A model generated the notes under the pieces. That model had not been told where the DNA came from. It was given only the letters and a program-made list of their open reading frames with translations, and ran no database searches. From Gilvimarinus chinensis DSM 19667 (lineage in GTDB: Bacteria; Pseudomonadota; Gammaproteobacteria; Pseudomonadales; Cellvibrionaceae): a stretch of DNA of 64,000 nt. The DNA is taken from contig NZ_KB898706.1 of NCBI RefSeq assembly GCF_000377745.1, positions 757,174 to 821,173 on the forward strand, written 5' to 3'. A program made the position numbers and the translations under genes. Positions within the stretch are counted from its first letter, which is position 1. Every line of letters begins with the position of its first letter. Below are positions 28,426-37,711 of this stretch, piece after piece.

Positions 28426-28612
28426 AGCGGGGTTTATAATATGAGGAAGAAAGGTCGCCAAGTTTACCAGAACCGCGCTTGTTCCGCCATTGGGTTACAC
28501 GGCGGTTGCTCCAGGACGCTCGACCTGCAGACGCCCCGTTGGTCATAAATTGCCAGTGTTTCAACACTGGCGGCGGTATTGTAGGGGCTCGATACACAAG
28601 GAGGGTTAAACC

Positions 28613-30217
28613 ATGAAACTATTTCTTAAGCCTTTATTAGCAGTATGTCTTGCGATCTGCTCCGGCTCGGCGATGGCGGCCGATTATTCGCAGGAGCTAA
28701 ACGCCCGCTGGCGCGGACTGCTGGAGTTTCCTCAGGGCGTGCATCTGGTGCTGGGTATCAATATTGAAAACGGCAATCTCACTTTGGATAGCCCCAACCA
28801 GAGCATGTTCGGCCGGGTCCCTAGCGAATTTGCCCTGAGCGGCAATCGAGTTACTTTTACCGACCAAGAGTTAAATGCCAGTTTCAGCGGCGAGTTAAAC
28901 GAAGGGGTTTTAAAGGGTAAGTTTACCCAGGGCAAGTCAGTTAAGATTGACTTGCAGCCACTGACTGCGGCCGATCGTGAGCGCTTAACGTTTGAGGGCC
29001 GTTACAGTGGCGAACTGCTGATCGATGGGGCTACCGCGCTGCCTTTGCAATTGAATATTGCGGTTTTGCCCACAGGCTACATTGGCACCCTGGATAGCCC
29101 GGCGCAGCATTCATACAACATTCCGCTAACGGAGGTCGATATCAATGCTGCGCGTGTCAGTTTTGCCTCGCCCTTGATTCACGCCAGTTACAGAGGTGAA
29201 TTTAAAGATGGTGCTTACCGGGGCACCTTTACTCAGGGAATGGAGCGCCCCCTCAGTTTTAAAAAAACGCCTTTGGCAGAGGAGGCGCAAGTACCCTCCC
29301 CAAAGCCGCAGGCGGGTAAGCACGGCGGCGCCCTAGCTGTGATTACCCGCGCAAATGTTGAAACAACTTACTACGCCGATCACGATGCCAGCACCCAGTA
29401 CGAGATAGGCTCAAACACCAAAACCATGGTCGCCTATGTGCTGGCGCAAATGCTGGCTGAGGGGCGTCTAAACAGTGACAGCCAAGTCGCTGACTTTTGG
29501 CCCGATGTCTCTGCACAGCTAAGGCTGGTGGATTTGGCCAGCCACCACAGCGGTTTGCCGCGCCTGCCGGATAATCTCTCTCTAACACCCGAAACTTTTG
29601 CCGACCCCTACGCGGACTATGGTCAGGCCGAGCTGCACGCGGCGCTGCAAGACCTAACCCCGCAGGGCGAGGAGTATCAGTACTCTAATTTCGCTTACGG
29701 CATTTTGGGCGAGGCTTTGGCGCGCAGCGCGAGTGTTAGTTTCGCCGAGCTGTTGCAACACCGGGTATTTGCGCCATTGCAAATGCAGGATGCTTTTGTG
29801 GCTTTAACGGCGCGAGGGGATCCGGGCAATTTGGTTCAAGGCTACAACGTAACCGATAAACCCGTATCAGCTTGGCATTTTGACGCGCTCGCTGGCGCCG
29901 GCGCAGTGGTTGCCACTCTGCCAGATATGGTGAAATACCTGCAGGCGATGCTGCAGCTGGCACGGGATGATAGTGCGCTGCTTGCCACCATGCTCAATCC
30001 TGCCTCTGAGTTAGGGCCCTGCTGTATGCATCCGCTCGGCTGGATACTGGGCGAAGATGCCCAGGGTCGTGCCTATGCCTGGCACGGCGGCATGACAGCA
30101 GGCTTTACTAGTGTGATCGGATTTTACCTGGACGGATCGCGGGCGATGGTGCTGTTGAACAACCAGTCCATCCCCCTAGGGGCAGAGGCGCTGGCACCCA
30201 TGCTGACAACACCATGA
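28613..30217 (+). CDS. Secreted serine hydrolase of the beta-lactamase/DD-peptidase fold with duplicated N-terminal domain
   Basis: A 534-residue exported protein: signal peptide of 22 residues (ends AMA), two related beta-rich modules (about 29-112 and 126-216, each containing a SPxQ-like turn, A/H-SY/FxGE and a G-x-FTQG block), then a class C beta-lactamase-like catalytic domain (about 235-534). Motifs: SNTK (Ser267-Lys270), YSN (357-359) and WHGG near residue 485 in place of KTG. Such enzymes are usually esterases or D-amino-acid peptidases, not antibiotic resistance genes. The stop overlaps the next start by ATGA, tying it to a LytS/LytR pair. AGGAGG precedes the ATG. Confidence 0.88.
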   Translation: MKLFLKPLLAVCLAICSGSAMAADYSQELNARWRGLLEFPQGVHLVLGINIENGNLTLDSPNQSMFGRVPSEFALSGNRVTFTDQELNASFSGELNEGVLKGKFTQGKSVKIDLQPLTAADRERLTFEGRYSGELLIDGATALPLQLNIAVLPTGYIGTLDSPAQHSYNIPLTEVDINAARVSFASPLIHASYRGEFKDGAYRGTFTQGMERPLSFKKTPLAEEAQVPSPKPQAGKHGGALAVITRANVETTYYADHDASTQYEIGSNTKTMVAYVLAQMLAEGRLNSDSQVADFWPDVSAQLRLVDLASHHSGLPRLPDNLSLTPETFADPYADYGQAELHAALQDLTPQGEEYQYSNFAYGILGEALARSASVSFAELLQHRVFAPLQMQDAFVALTARGDPGNLVQGYNVTDKPVSAWHFDALAGAGAVVATLPDMVKYLQAMLQLARDDSALLATMLNPASELGPCCMHPLGWILGEDAQGRAYAWHGGMTAGFTSVIGFYLDGSRAMVLLNNQSIPLGAEALAPMLTTP

Positions 30218-31278
30218 ACAGTATTTTTTACCCGGTTTATCAGGCGCTCGGCTGGTTGGCCTTATACATCGGTCTTACCTTTGTCGTTTCTCTTAAGGCT
30301 TTTTTCACTCCGTTTGAGTATCTGTACGGTGCTGTGTTGATAGGCGCAGCGGCCTGTTATTCACATCTGATCCGCCTAGGGTTTAAACGCTGGTTGTACC
30401 ACACCGCGATTTACTGGCAGTTGCTGTATTTATTCTGTCAGTCGGTAGTGGGTGGTTGCTTTGCCGGTTTGGTGCTTATGCTGTGTGTATATGGATTATC
30501 GGTCGCCGGCATCGCCGACCCAATAGCGCCTGGGCAGCAGTGGCTGGTATTTAAAATGGTGTTCTGGGGCAATGCGGCTAACATGATTACCGCACTGGTT
30601 TTGTGGAGCGCTATTTACCTGACCATCATAAAAACCAGACAACTGCGGGAAATGAATCAGGCGTTAGCTTCCAGTCAGTTAGACGTGCTGATTCAACAGC
30701 TAAGCCCGCATTTTTTGTTTAATGTGCTCAATAATATCCGCGCGATGATTTTGCACGACCCGGCCAAATCCCGTGAAGCGCTGGCGCAGCTGGCGGATAT
30801 GTTGCGCTACAATTTACAGCGCGATAACAGCAGCAAAGTCAGCCTCGCCGAAGAGCTGGAAATAGTGCGCGAATACATCGCCTTGTGTCAGCTGCATTAT
30901 GAAGACAGGCTTATTTTTAACGCGGAGGTCGAACCCACCGCACTTGAGTGTTTAATCCCGCGCATGCTGCTGCAGCTGGTAGTGGAAAATGCCATCAAAC
31001 ACGGCATTAGCAAATTGCCGCGCGGTGGAGAGGTTGTTCTGCAGATAACAATGGAGGACGAGACCCTGTTGATTGCCATCCAAAATCCCTGTCCGCGTGC
31101 GAGCGACACGGCCTGTGAAAACAAACCAGGCATTGGCTTGCACAATGTCGAGCGGCGCCTGGCCTTAATGTACCCGGCCAAGGTTGCACAGCTGGATTAT
31201 CAGCGTACCACAGGGGAAGATCACGATCGTGTCAGGGTGATGGTATCCCTGCCCGCGGAGGCCGCCTCATGCGCGTAG
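30214..31278 (+). CDS. Sensor histidine kinase of the LytS/YehU (His_kinase) family
   Basis: A 354-residue membrane kinase. Four hydrophobic segments span about residues 10-145 without a recognisable extracytoplasmic domain. The phospho-acceptor region contains QQLSPHFLFNVLNNIRAMI (His about 167) and the ATP-binding part has VVENAIKHGI (N box) and GIGLHNVERRL (G box). This is the LytS-type HPK8 arrangement, distinct from HisKA kinases. It overlaps the serine hydrolase gene by 4 bases and the response regulator by 10, so all three proteins are probably made together. The signal may relate to cell wall or membrane state. Confidence 0.92.
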   Translation: MNSIFYPVYQALGWLALYIGLTFVVSLKAFFTPFEYLYGAVLIGAAACYSHLIRLGFKRWLYHTAIYWQLLYLFCQSVVGGCFAGLVLMLCVYGLSVAGIADPIAPGQQWLVFKMVFWGNAANMITALVLWSAIYLTIIKTRQLREMNQALASSQLDVLIQQLSPHFLFNVLNNIRAMILHDPAKSREALAQLADMLRYNLQRDNSSKVSLAEELEIVREYIALCQLHYEDRLIFNAEVEPTALECLIPRMLLQLVVENAIKHGISKLPRGGEVVLQITMEDETLLIAIQNPCPRASDTACENKPGIGLHNVERRLALMYPAKVAQLDYQRTTGEDHDRVRVMVSLPAEAASCA

Positions 31279-31967
31279 CCATTGTCGACGACAGCCGCCT
31301 GGCACGTGTCGAGCTCAAGCAGCAGTTGGCCGAACTCGGGCACACCGCAGCAGTGCTGGAAGCGGCCACCGTGGCCGAGGCGGTGTCGCTGCTGGGACGG
31401 GAGTCGCCGGATCTGTTGTTGTTGGATATTGATTTGCCCGACGGCAGTGGCTTTGATGTACTACAGCAGGCCGCGACGGTACCCCAGGTTATTTTTGTTA
31501 CCGCGTTTGATGAATATGCCCTGCGCTCATTTGAAGTAAACGCACTGGATTATTTACTCAAGCCGGTGCGCCAAGAGCGTTTGGCTGCGGCGCTGGCCAA
31601 GGTACAACAAAGCCGCCCGCAATTGCAGCGGCTAAAATCCGACAATCGCATTTTTATCAAAGACGGCGAACGCTGTTTCTTCGTCAGCCTCGCCGATGTT
31701 TACGCTTTTGAAGCTATGGGCAATTACACCAAGGTTCATCTCGCCGACGCCGCGCCCTCGGTATATCGACCTATCAGTGCTATCGCCGAGCGGCTCGACA
31801 GTTCGCAGTTCTTTCGCGCCAGCCGCAGCTGGATTATTAATACCGCCTACATTGAAGTGATAGAGCCAGCGGTCAGCGGCGGTTTTGTTGTAACGCTTCG
31901 AAACAACCTCGAAGTGCTTATTTCAAAGCGCCAAGGGGTGGAATTTCGGCGCTTGTGGTCGCTGTGA
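31269..31967 (+). CDS. LytTR-type response regulator
   Basis: A 232-residue regulator. The receiver domain covers residues 1-120: acidic pair in IVDDSRLAR, phospho-acceptor in LLLLDIDLPDGSG (Asp about 54), Thr in VIFVTAFDEYAL, Lys in DYLLKPV. The DNA-binding LytTR domain is at 135-230 (RIFIKDGERCFFVSLADVYAFEAMGNYTKVHL, then RASRSWIINTAYIEVI). It is the cognate partner of the kinase whose 3' end it overlaps. The target promoters are unknown; the operon's own promoter before 28613 is the first candidate. Confidence 0.93.
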   Translation: MRVAIVDDSRLARVELKQQLAELGHTAAVLEAATVAEAVSLLGRESPDLLLLDIDLPDGSGFDVLQQAATVPQVIFVTAFDEYALRSFEVNALDYLLKPVRQERLAAALAKVQQSRPQLQRLKSDNRIFIKDGERCFFVSLADVYAFEAMGNYTKVHLADAAPSVYRPISAIAERLDSSQFFRASRSWIINTAYIEVIEPAVSGGFVVTLRNNLEVLISKRQGVEFRRLWSL

Positions 31968-32252
31968 CTTTTTGTAAGGCCAGGTTGTGTGACAATTAAT
32001 GTAATCGGTTTCTTGGTTTGTGCCTTTATCGGGGGCTTAAATCTCGTGCACTTGCTGCTGCTTTTTTTGCAAAACATCTGTAACTAGAGTCTTTTCCGCT
32101 TATTCGGCGCTGATTGTTAACCAATTTTCCCCTAATATATGGCGCAAATAAAATTTGGGTTTGGATAGGCCAATAGATTCAGATAGAATTAAATTGGTAA
32201 GCCCAGTTATTTATTTTGGTTTGGCAAAATCTCGATCTGAGGATTCTGGTAG

Positions 32253-33014
32253 ATGAAAAAACGCGCGCCGCTTGTGGTAGCAAATTGGAAACTGAATGGT
32301 GGTACGGATCTTATCTGTACCTCGGTGGCTTCTTTTCTGACCAAAAGCTTTAAGGCTGAAATTGGTATCGCGCCACCCTATGTGTACATCAGTGACATGG
32401 TGAGCTTTTTGCGCAACTCCGCCATTATGGTCGGTAGTCAGAATGTGAGTAAATTTGCCTCAGGCGCTTTTACTGGGGAAACATCAGCGCAAATGCTCAA
32501 AGAGGTAGGATGTGGTTTTTGTTTAATCGGTCATTCTGAACGGCGTCAGGTGTTCCTTGAAAATGACGCTTCCTGTCACACCAAAATTGAACGCGCGCTT
32601 ACCGCTGAATTAATGCCCATATTGTGTGTGGGTGAGAATAACCAGCAGCACGAGTTAGGCTTAACTCAGGATATTTTATACCGTCAGTTGCATCAGGCTT
32701 TGCCCGGTCTGGAATTGCAGGGCAAGCGTCTTTGCATAGCCTATGAGCCCGTGTGGGCTATCGGTACAGGCAAGGCGGCCACCGCTGAGCAGGTTCAACA
32801 AGTACACGAATACATACATCAGGAGTTGGTTGAAATTCTGGGTGCTGAAGCCGCCGGCCAAGTGCAAATTCTCTACGGTGGCAGTGTGAAAAAAGATAAC
32901 GCGGCCGAGCTTTTGGCTATGCCCAATGTGGATGGATTATTGGTCGGTGGTGCCAGCTTAGACCCCGAGCACTTTACCCAAATATGCTCCATCGCTAATG
33001 ATGTTGCCCCTTAG
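32253..33014 (+). CDS. tpiA: Triosephosphate isomerase
   Basis: A 253-residue glycolytic enzyme interconverting dihydroxyacetone phosphate and glyceraldehyde 3-phosphate. All catalytic elements are present: NWKLNG (Lys), LIGHSERR (His), AYEPVWAIGTG (Glu) and the phosphate-binding YGGSVK and LLVGGASL. The N-terminus and length are normal. It is followed 59 bases later by fbp, so the two form a glycolysis/gluconeogenesis pair. The 285-base gap upstream is T/A-rich and probably holds the promoter. Confidence 0.97.
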   Translation: MKKRAPLVVANWKLNGGTDLICTSVASFLTKSFKAEIGIAPPYVYISDMVSFLRNSAIMVGSQNVSKFASGAFTGETSAQMLKEVGCGFCLIGHSERRQVFLENDASCHTKIERALTAELMPILCVGENNQQHELGLTQDILYRQLHQALPGLELQGKRLCIAYEPVWAIGTGKAATAEQVQQVHEYIHQELVEILGAEAAGQVQILYGGSVKKDNAAELLAMPNVDGLLVGGASLDPEHFTQICSIANDVAP

Positions 33015-33073
33015 TACAGCCCAGCCTCAACTTATATAAACCGGTCAAAAAGTACCGAGAAAAGGAAGTAGCC

Positions 33074-34042
33074 GTGATAGATTTAGCCCGCCAACTCAGC
33101 GTTGATGAGACGCCTAATACGCTTGCCGAATTGATTATGAAACTGGCCGATGTCAGTGGCGAAATCGCTGCCAAGGTGCGCTTGGGCGCTTTGTCTGGTG
33201 TGCTGGGCAGTGCGGGCGAACAAAACGTTCAGGGTGAAACCCAAAAAAAATTAGACGTTATCGCCAACGATATGCTCAAAGAGGCTCTGCTGTCGTTACC
33301 GCAAGTGAGGGCTATCGCGTCGGAGGAAGAAGACAATGTTGTGGCTGCCAATCATGGTGGTGCTTACATCGTTGCCTTTGATCCGTTAGATGGCTCTTCC
33401 AACATCGATATCAATGGGCAAATTGGTACTATCTTCACCGTGTATCCGGCGCGCGATGAGGTGGCCTGTGACAGTTCCGATCAGTTCGCGCAACCGGGGC
33501 GCAGTCAGGTGTGTGCTGGGTATATGTTGTATGGCCCCTCTACTCAGATGGCTCTTACCACGGGCGGAGCAACTCGTCTTTACACCTTGGTGCCCGATAA
33601 AGGCGTATATCAGTTGACCGAAACAGAACTTCGCATCCCGGCAGATTGTCAGGAATTTGCCATTAATATGGCTAACCAGCGCCATTGGGCACCCGCTACA
33701 CAGGCGTATATATCAGGCTTGCAGGAAGGTAGTGCGGGGCATCGCGGTAAAGACTTTAATATGCGGTGGAATGGAGCCATGGTGGGAGACGTTCACCGAG
33801 TGTTAATGCGCGGTGGTATCTTTTTATATCCCGCGAATACGCAAAGTAAAGTACACAAGGGTAAATTGCGACTGCTGTATGAAGCTAACCCTATGGCCTT
33901 GCTGGTGGAAAAAGCAGGTGGTAAAGCCGTGGCGGGGGCTGAGAATATTCTTGATATCCTTCCCGATCAGTTGCATCAGCGAGTACCGGTAATTCTGGGG
34001 GCAGAAAACGAGGTTGGCATTTTTCAATCCTTGTCCCGCTAA
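33074..34042 (+). CDS. fbp: Class I fructose-1,6-bisphosphatase
   Basis: A 322-residue gluconeogenic phosphatase. The metal-binding DPLDGSSNID motif is at about residues 102-111, with SEEED upstream and KGKLRLLYEANPMALLVEKAGGKA downstream, all diagnostic of class I FBPase. The start is GTG, placed by AAAGGAA eight bases upstream. Located right after tpiA. Confidence 0.96.
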   Translation: MIDLARQLSVDETPNTLAELIMKLADVSGEIAAKVRLGALSGVLGSAGEQNVQGETQKKLDVIANDMLKEALLSLPQVRAIASEEEDNVVAANHGGAYIVAFDPLDGSSNIDINGQIGTIFTVYPARDEVACDSSDQFAQPGRSQVCAGYMLYGPSTQMALTTGGATRLYTLVPDKGVYQLTETELRIPADCQEFAINMANQRHWAPATQAYISGLQEGSAGHRGKDFNMRWNGAMVGDVHRVLMRGGIFLYPANTQSKVHKGKLRLLYEANPMALLVEKAGGKAVAGAENILDILPDQLHQRVPVILGAENEVGIFQSLSR

Positions 34043-34167
34043 AGAAGCCTCTTATGTACAAATCGTTCAATTTGAGAGGTGAGTATAAGCAATAGGTGGT
34101 GGCACATTGTTCAACGATTGGTAGAATTACTGCTTTGATACCTTTGTGGTAGGTGTATCTTACTCTT

Positions 34168-35505
34168 ATGAGAAAGCAGGATAGACAACGCGTAGCAGCA
34201 ACGGAGTGGTTACTGGGCTTTCTGGCGGTGATATCGATCGGTCTATTATTTTTGCCCGAGGATTGGTTAGTACGGAAAATCAATATAGATCTGAATGCAC
34301 ATTCAGCCGGGCTGTATTCTGATCGTGATATTGGAGGCAATAGCGAAGCGGCGCTCGTATCCGATCAACCATCGCACTGGCGCTGTCAGCTGCAGCCTGG
34401 TTTTGCCCATCCTTTTTGCAGTTATCAAATCAATCTGGTTGGCCCCGATGGCAATGGCATGGATTTGTCGCGTTTCAAGACGCTTCAATTATCCTTAGGC
34501 TATTCCGGTGACGGCAAAAGCGTCCGAATCTATTTGCGCAGCCGTAAGCCTGAGTATTATGTCATCGGCAACGCCGGCACCACCAAATACAATGGCATTG
34601 AACTCAGCGCCAGTGATCTCAATGGCGAACCCTACACGGTTAATTTGAGTGACTTTTCCGTAGCCGATTGGTGGGTGACGGAGCATTCTATCCCCCCTTC
34701 TCTGGCACACCCTGACTTTAATGAAGTGTTATTTATTGAAATTCAAACGGGGGCTGACCTTTTCGGCGGGCAACACAATTTCAGTCTGTCTGGTCTGGAA
34801 TTTTCAGGGCCAATAATATCAAAAGCGCAAATGTACAGGGGGCTCGTCATCGTCTGGGTGGCAGTGGTCTTTTTGTGTTTGCTTGGGCGAGTGATTTATC
34901 TGAAGCTTGAGCTGAAACGTCATGGGATTTATCAACGTAAGCTGATGAAAATCAACCGTATGCTGGATTTAGAGAATAAACATATTGAAGATTTAGCCAA
35001 AACGGATGTGCTTACAGGTGCTGCCAACCGATTAGGTATTCGAGAGGCTTTATACGATGGCGTTGAGGCCTGGCGGAGTCAGGCCACACCCTTATCCATG
35101 ATATTGGTGGATCTTGATGACTTTAAAAAGTTGAATGATACCTATGGACACGATGCCGGGGATGCCGCTTTAGTGCACTTGGCCAAGTTAATGATGAGCA
35201 GTGTAAGAAGCTCTGATATCGTGGCTCGATGGGGAGGAGAGGAGTTCATGATTCTTTGCCCTAATACCGATTTAGGTCGTGCACGAGTGGTGGCTGAAAA
35301 CCTGAGAGTTAAAATTCAAACGGAAGAACATGCCGATTTACCATCAATGTCAGCGAGTTTTGGGGTGGCAAGTTTGGTGAGTGATAATTTAGATCAGTTT
35401 TTCAAACAGGCCGATGATGCCCTTTATCGCGCTAAAAAGGCAGGTAAAAATAGAGTCGTCGTAGCGCGATTAGAGCCGGTTAAAGAGCTTTCTACGGCTG
35501 ATTAA
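34168..35505 (+). CDS. Membrane diguanylate cyclase (GGDEF) with periplasmic sensor region
   Basis: A 445-residue protein: N-terminal membrane helix, a periplasmic beta-rich region of about 180 residues (SHWRCQLQPGF through HNFSLSGLEFSG, resembling a jelly-roll carbohydrate-binding-like fold), a second membrane helix (LVIVWVAVVFLCLLGRVIYL), a short coiled linker, then a GGDEF domain. The active-site motif is GGEEF in RWGGEEFMIL, and RSSD five residues before it is an intact inhibitory I-site. It should synthesise c-di-GMP with product inhibition. A GTG 15 bases upstream (34153) is an alternative start; neither has a convincing ribosome site. Confidence 0.9.
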   Translation: MRKQDRQRVAATEWLLGFLAVISIGLLFLPEDWLVRKINIDLNAHSAGLYSDRDIGGNSEAALVSDQPSHWRCQLQPGFAHPFCSYQINLVGPDGNGMDLSRFKTLQLSLGYSGDGKSVRIYLRSRKPEYYVIGNAGTTKYNGIELSASDLNGEPYTVNLSDFSVADWWVTEHSIPPSLAHPDFNEVLFIEIQTGADLFGGQHNFSLSGLEFSGPIISKAQMYRGLVIVWVAVVFLCLLGRVIYLKLELKRHGIYQRKLMKINRMLDLENKHIEDLAKTDVLTGAANRLGIREALYDGVEAWRSQATPLSMILVDLDDFKKLNDTYGHDAGDAALVHLAKLMMSSVRSSDIVARWGGEEFMILCPNTDLGRARVVAENLRVKIQTEEHADLPSMSASFGVASLVSDNLDQFFKQADDALYRAKKAGKNRVVVARLEPVKELSTAD

Positions 35506-35618
35506 GTTTAAATCGTCGGGATAGTTATCTTTTCTTAACATTTTTTTGGTTCTATACTCACCCTTCATTTAAGTCCGTTGTTAGGGCGCTGTCAGTTGTA
35601 TCCATTGGAGAGGATTGT

Positions 35619-36320
35619 ATGAAAAAGGTTTCCACCTTAACCAGTTTGGCCACACTTATTGCTTTGGGCGTGCTAACCGCTTGCAGCGAAAAGAATCAAG
35701 AGGACGCCGCCGCAAAGGTTGATTCCGCTGTGGCCGTAGTTGAAGAGAATGCCGTCGAACCAGCTGCTGCGGCAGTTGACGATGTGGCAGAATCGGCTCA
35801 AGAGCTGATGGCTGAGGATACTGACGCGAGCGATAAACCATTTATTGCATTGACCGAAACTGACATGGTGACAGCGGTTGTTACTGCTATTAATCATGAT
35901 ACCCGCGAAGTGACTTTGGTGGGTGAGAATGGTGAAATTACCTTTGTGGCCAGCGAGGAAGTACAGAATTTAGATCAGGTGCAAGCAGGCGATGAAATTG
36001 TCGCTGAGTATATGAAGCAGTTAACCCTTGAGGTGATGGATGGTAAAGGCCTGGAGGCAGGTGAAGGGTTGGTGGAAATTGCAGAGCGTGCCGAGCAAGG
36101 GCAGCTGCCGGGCATGCTGGCTGGTGCGACTGAAGTTCGCGTGTTTATGGTTGAAGCAATTGACTTGGAAGAAAACACCTTTAAGTTGCGCAATGTCGAT
36201 GGTGAGGTACGTCAGTTTACCGCTCGTAATCCAGAAAACTTAAAGCTGGCCGATGTTGGTGACGCGCTGGTGGCTACCATGACAACAATGGTAGCGGTAG
36301 AAGTAACTCATACCGAGTAA
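35619..36320 (+). CDS. Lipoprotein of unknown function
   Basis: A 233-residue lipoprotein: signal residues 1-21 end in lipobox LTAC (Cys22), then a very Ala/Glu/Val-rich linker to about residue 70, followed by two beta-rich segments of similar plan (TAVVTAINHDTREVTLVGENGEITFVA and VFMVEAIDLEENTFKLRNVDGEVRQFTA). The pair suggests a duplicated small barrel of the OB or SH3 kind. GAGAGG precedes the ATG and a strong terminator follows, so it is monocistronic. Not identified further. Confidence 0.75.
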   Translation: MKKVSTLTSLATLIALGVLTACSEKNQEDAAAKVDSAVAVVEENAVEPAAAAVDDVAESAQELMAEDTDASDKPFIALTETDMVTAVVTAINHDTREVTLVGENGEITFVASEEVQNLDQVQAGDEIVAEYMKQLTLEVMDGKGLEAGEGLVEIAERAEQGQLPGMLAGATEVRVFMVEAIDLEENTFKLRNVDGEVRQFTARNPENLKLADVGDALVATMTTMVAVEVTHTE

Positions 36321-36340
36321 TAAAAACCGCTATCGTGCCA

Positions 36341-36367
36341 AAAGCCGCCTGCAGGGCGGCTTTTTTA
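36341..36367 (+). terminator. Rho-independent terminator
   Basis: GCCGCC (36345-36350), loop TGCAG, GGCGGC (36356-36361), flanked by AAAA on the left and TTTTTT on the right. It closes the lipoprotein transcription unit. Confidence 0.92.
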
Positions 36368-36607
36368 TGTTCCACTGCCCATTGCGCCTCTGTAAGTTGA
36401 GCGTTAGAACTCTAAAACTGCATCAATTTTATTAGACGTGTTAATAAAAAAAGCGCTAATTTCAGCTTTCAGAGCCGTTAACGCTGGAAACGGCTGAGCG
36501 ATTTGACGTAAGCTTTAACGCCATAAAACGTCGCTATAATGACGCAACGGATCGCCCAGGGTCTCGGCGGTATAGACAAAATTCTTGATAGGGATGAATC
36601 ACCTAAA

Positions 36608-37711
36608 ATGAAACCTTCCTCCTCCCCCATTATTGATGTAGTCATTCGCCTTGGCCTGATCGCCTTGTTGGTGTTCTTGTCATTTAACTACCTGCGTCCT
36701 TTTTTAGGTTTGATGCTCTGGGCGATGATTTTAGCGATCGCTCTGTATCCAGTACACGCCAAAATTGTCCCCAAAGTCGGGGGCCGGGAAGGGCGCGCTG
36801 CCACTATCCTGGTTGGGGGCATCGTATTGCTGATTGGCGCGCCGACGGTGTTGTTAAGCGTTTCTTTTATGGATCACATGCTTACGCTATATAACCAGGC
36901 AATTTCTGGAACTTTGCAGGTGCCCGAGCCTTCGCAAAAAGTCGCTTCCTGGCCAATTGTTGGTGAGAAAGTAGAGTCAACCTGGCGCGCGGCGTCTGAG
37001 AATATGCGCGGCTTTCTAGTCGAGCACGAACATCAAGTGCGCGATTATGCTCGCAAAGCGCTGTCGATTATGGGAGGGGTAATCACCACTTCGTTAGCTT
37101 TCCTGGCGGCCTTTATTATTGCGGGCATTTTTATGGCCTACGCCAAGCCGGGTGCAAAAACCACTGGCCGAATTTTTAATCGTGTGTGTGGTTCCGATAT
37201 TGGTGATGAGCTGCATATTCTGAGTGTAGCGACTGTTCGCTCCGTAGCTGTCGGGGTTATTGGTGTCGCTTTTATACAGGCGCTGTTATTAGGGGTCGGC
37301 TTTTTAATCGCGGGTATTCCCGCGGCTGGCTTATTGGCCTTGGCAGTGTTGGTGTGTGGAATTGTGCAGTTGCCTGCCGCCATCTTCGTTATTCCGGTGG
37401 TGATTTGGCTCTGGGCGGGGGGTGATGGTTCTACGCTGAGCAATATCATTCTTACGGTTTATTTGATTGTTGCCGGTCTTGCCGATAACGTCCTCAAGCC
37501 TATGTTGTTAGGCCGGGGGCTGGCCGTGCCTATGCCCGTGGTACTTCTTGGGGCCCTGGGTGGTATGTTCGTCAGCGGTTTGATTGGTTTATTTATTGGG
37601 GCCGTAGTCTTGGCTGTGAGCTATCAGTTATTTATGGCCTGGGTGAATGAAGGGCAACACCTGGAGGATAATGTTGCCAGGGTGAAAAAGGAATCAGCGG
37701 CCAGTGAATAG
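36608..37711 (+). CDS. AI-2E family (PerM/YdiK-like) membrane transporter
   Basis: A 367-residue membrane protein with about seven to eight helices: paired N-terminal helices (IRLGLIALLVFLSFNYLRPFL, then LWAMILAIALYPVH), a central amphipathic region (37-38% of the length), and the C-terminal helices of the AI-2E exporter superfamily. The family exports varied small molecules; substrate not predictable. The ATG at 36608 is chosen because it gives the family-like N-terminus; an ATG at 36539 is in frame but lacks a ribosome site. It overlaps the outer-membrane factor gene by eight bases, so it probably belongs to the export operon. Confidence 0.87.
   Translation: MKPSSSPIIDVVIRLGLIALLVFLSFNYLRPFLGLMLWAMILAIALYPVHAKIVPKVGGREGRAATILVGGIVLLIGAPTVLLSVSFMDHMLTLYNQAISGTLQVPEPSQKVASWPIVGEKVESTWRAASENMRGFLVEHEHQVRDYARKALSIMGGVITTSLAFLAAFIIAGIFMAYAKPGAKTTGRIFNRVCGSDIGDELHILSVATVRSVAVGVIGVAFIQALLLGVGFLIAGIPAAGLLALAVLVCGIVQLPAAIFVIPVVIWLWAGGDGSTLSNIILTVYLIVAGLADNVLKPMLLGRGLAVPMPVVLLGALGGMFVSGLIGLFIGAVVLAVSYQLFMAWVNEGQHLEDNVARVKKESAASE

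Noticed and set aside
28613..30217. Calling the serine hydrolase an antibiotic beta-lactamase (AmpC)
   Set aside because: It lacks KTG (WHGG instead), has extra N-terminal modules and sits with a LytS/LytR pair, so esterase or peptidase activity is more likely.
33891..34340. 149-codon minus-strand frame across the fbp end and cyclase start
   Set aside because: It covers the 3' end of fbp and the 5' end of the cyclase gene on the other strand and shows no domain.
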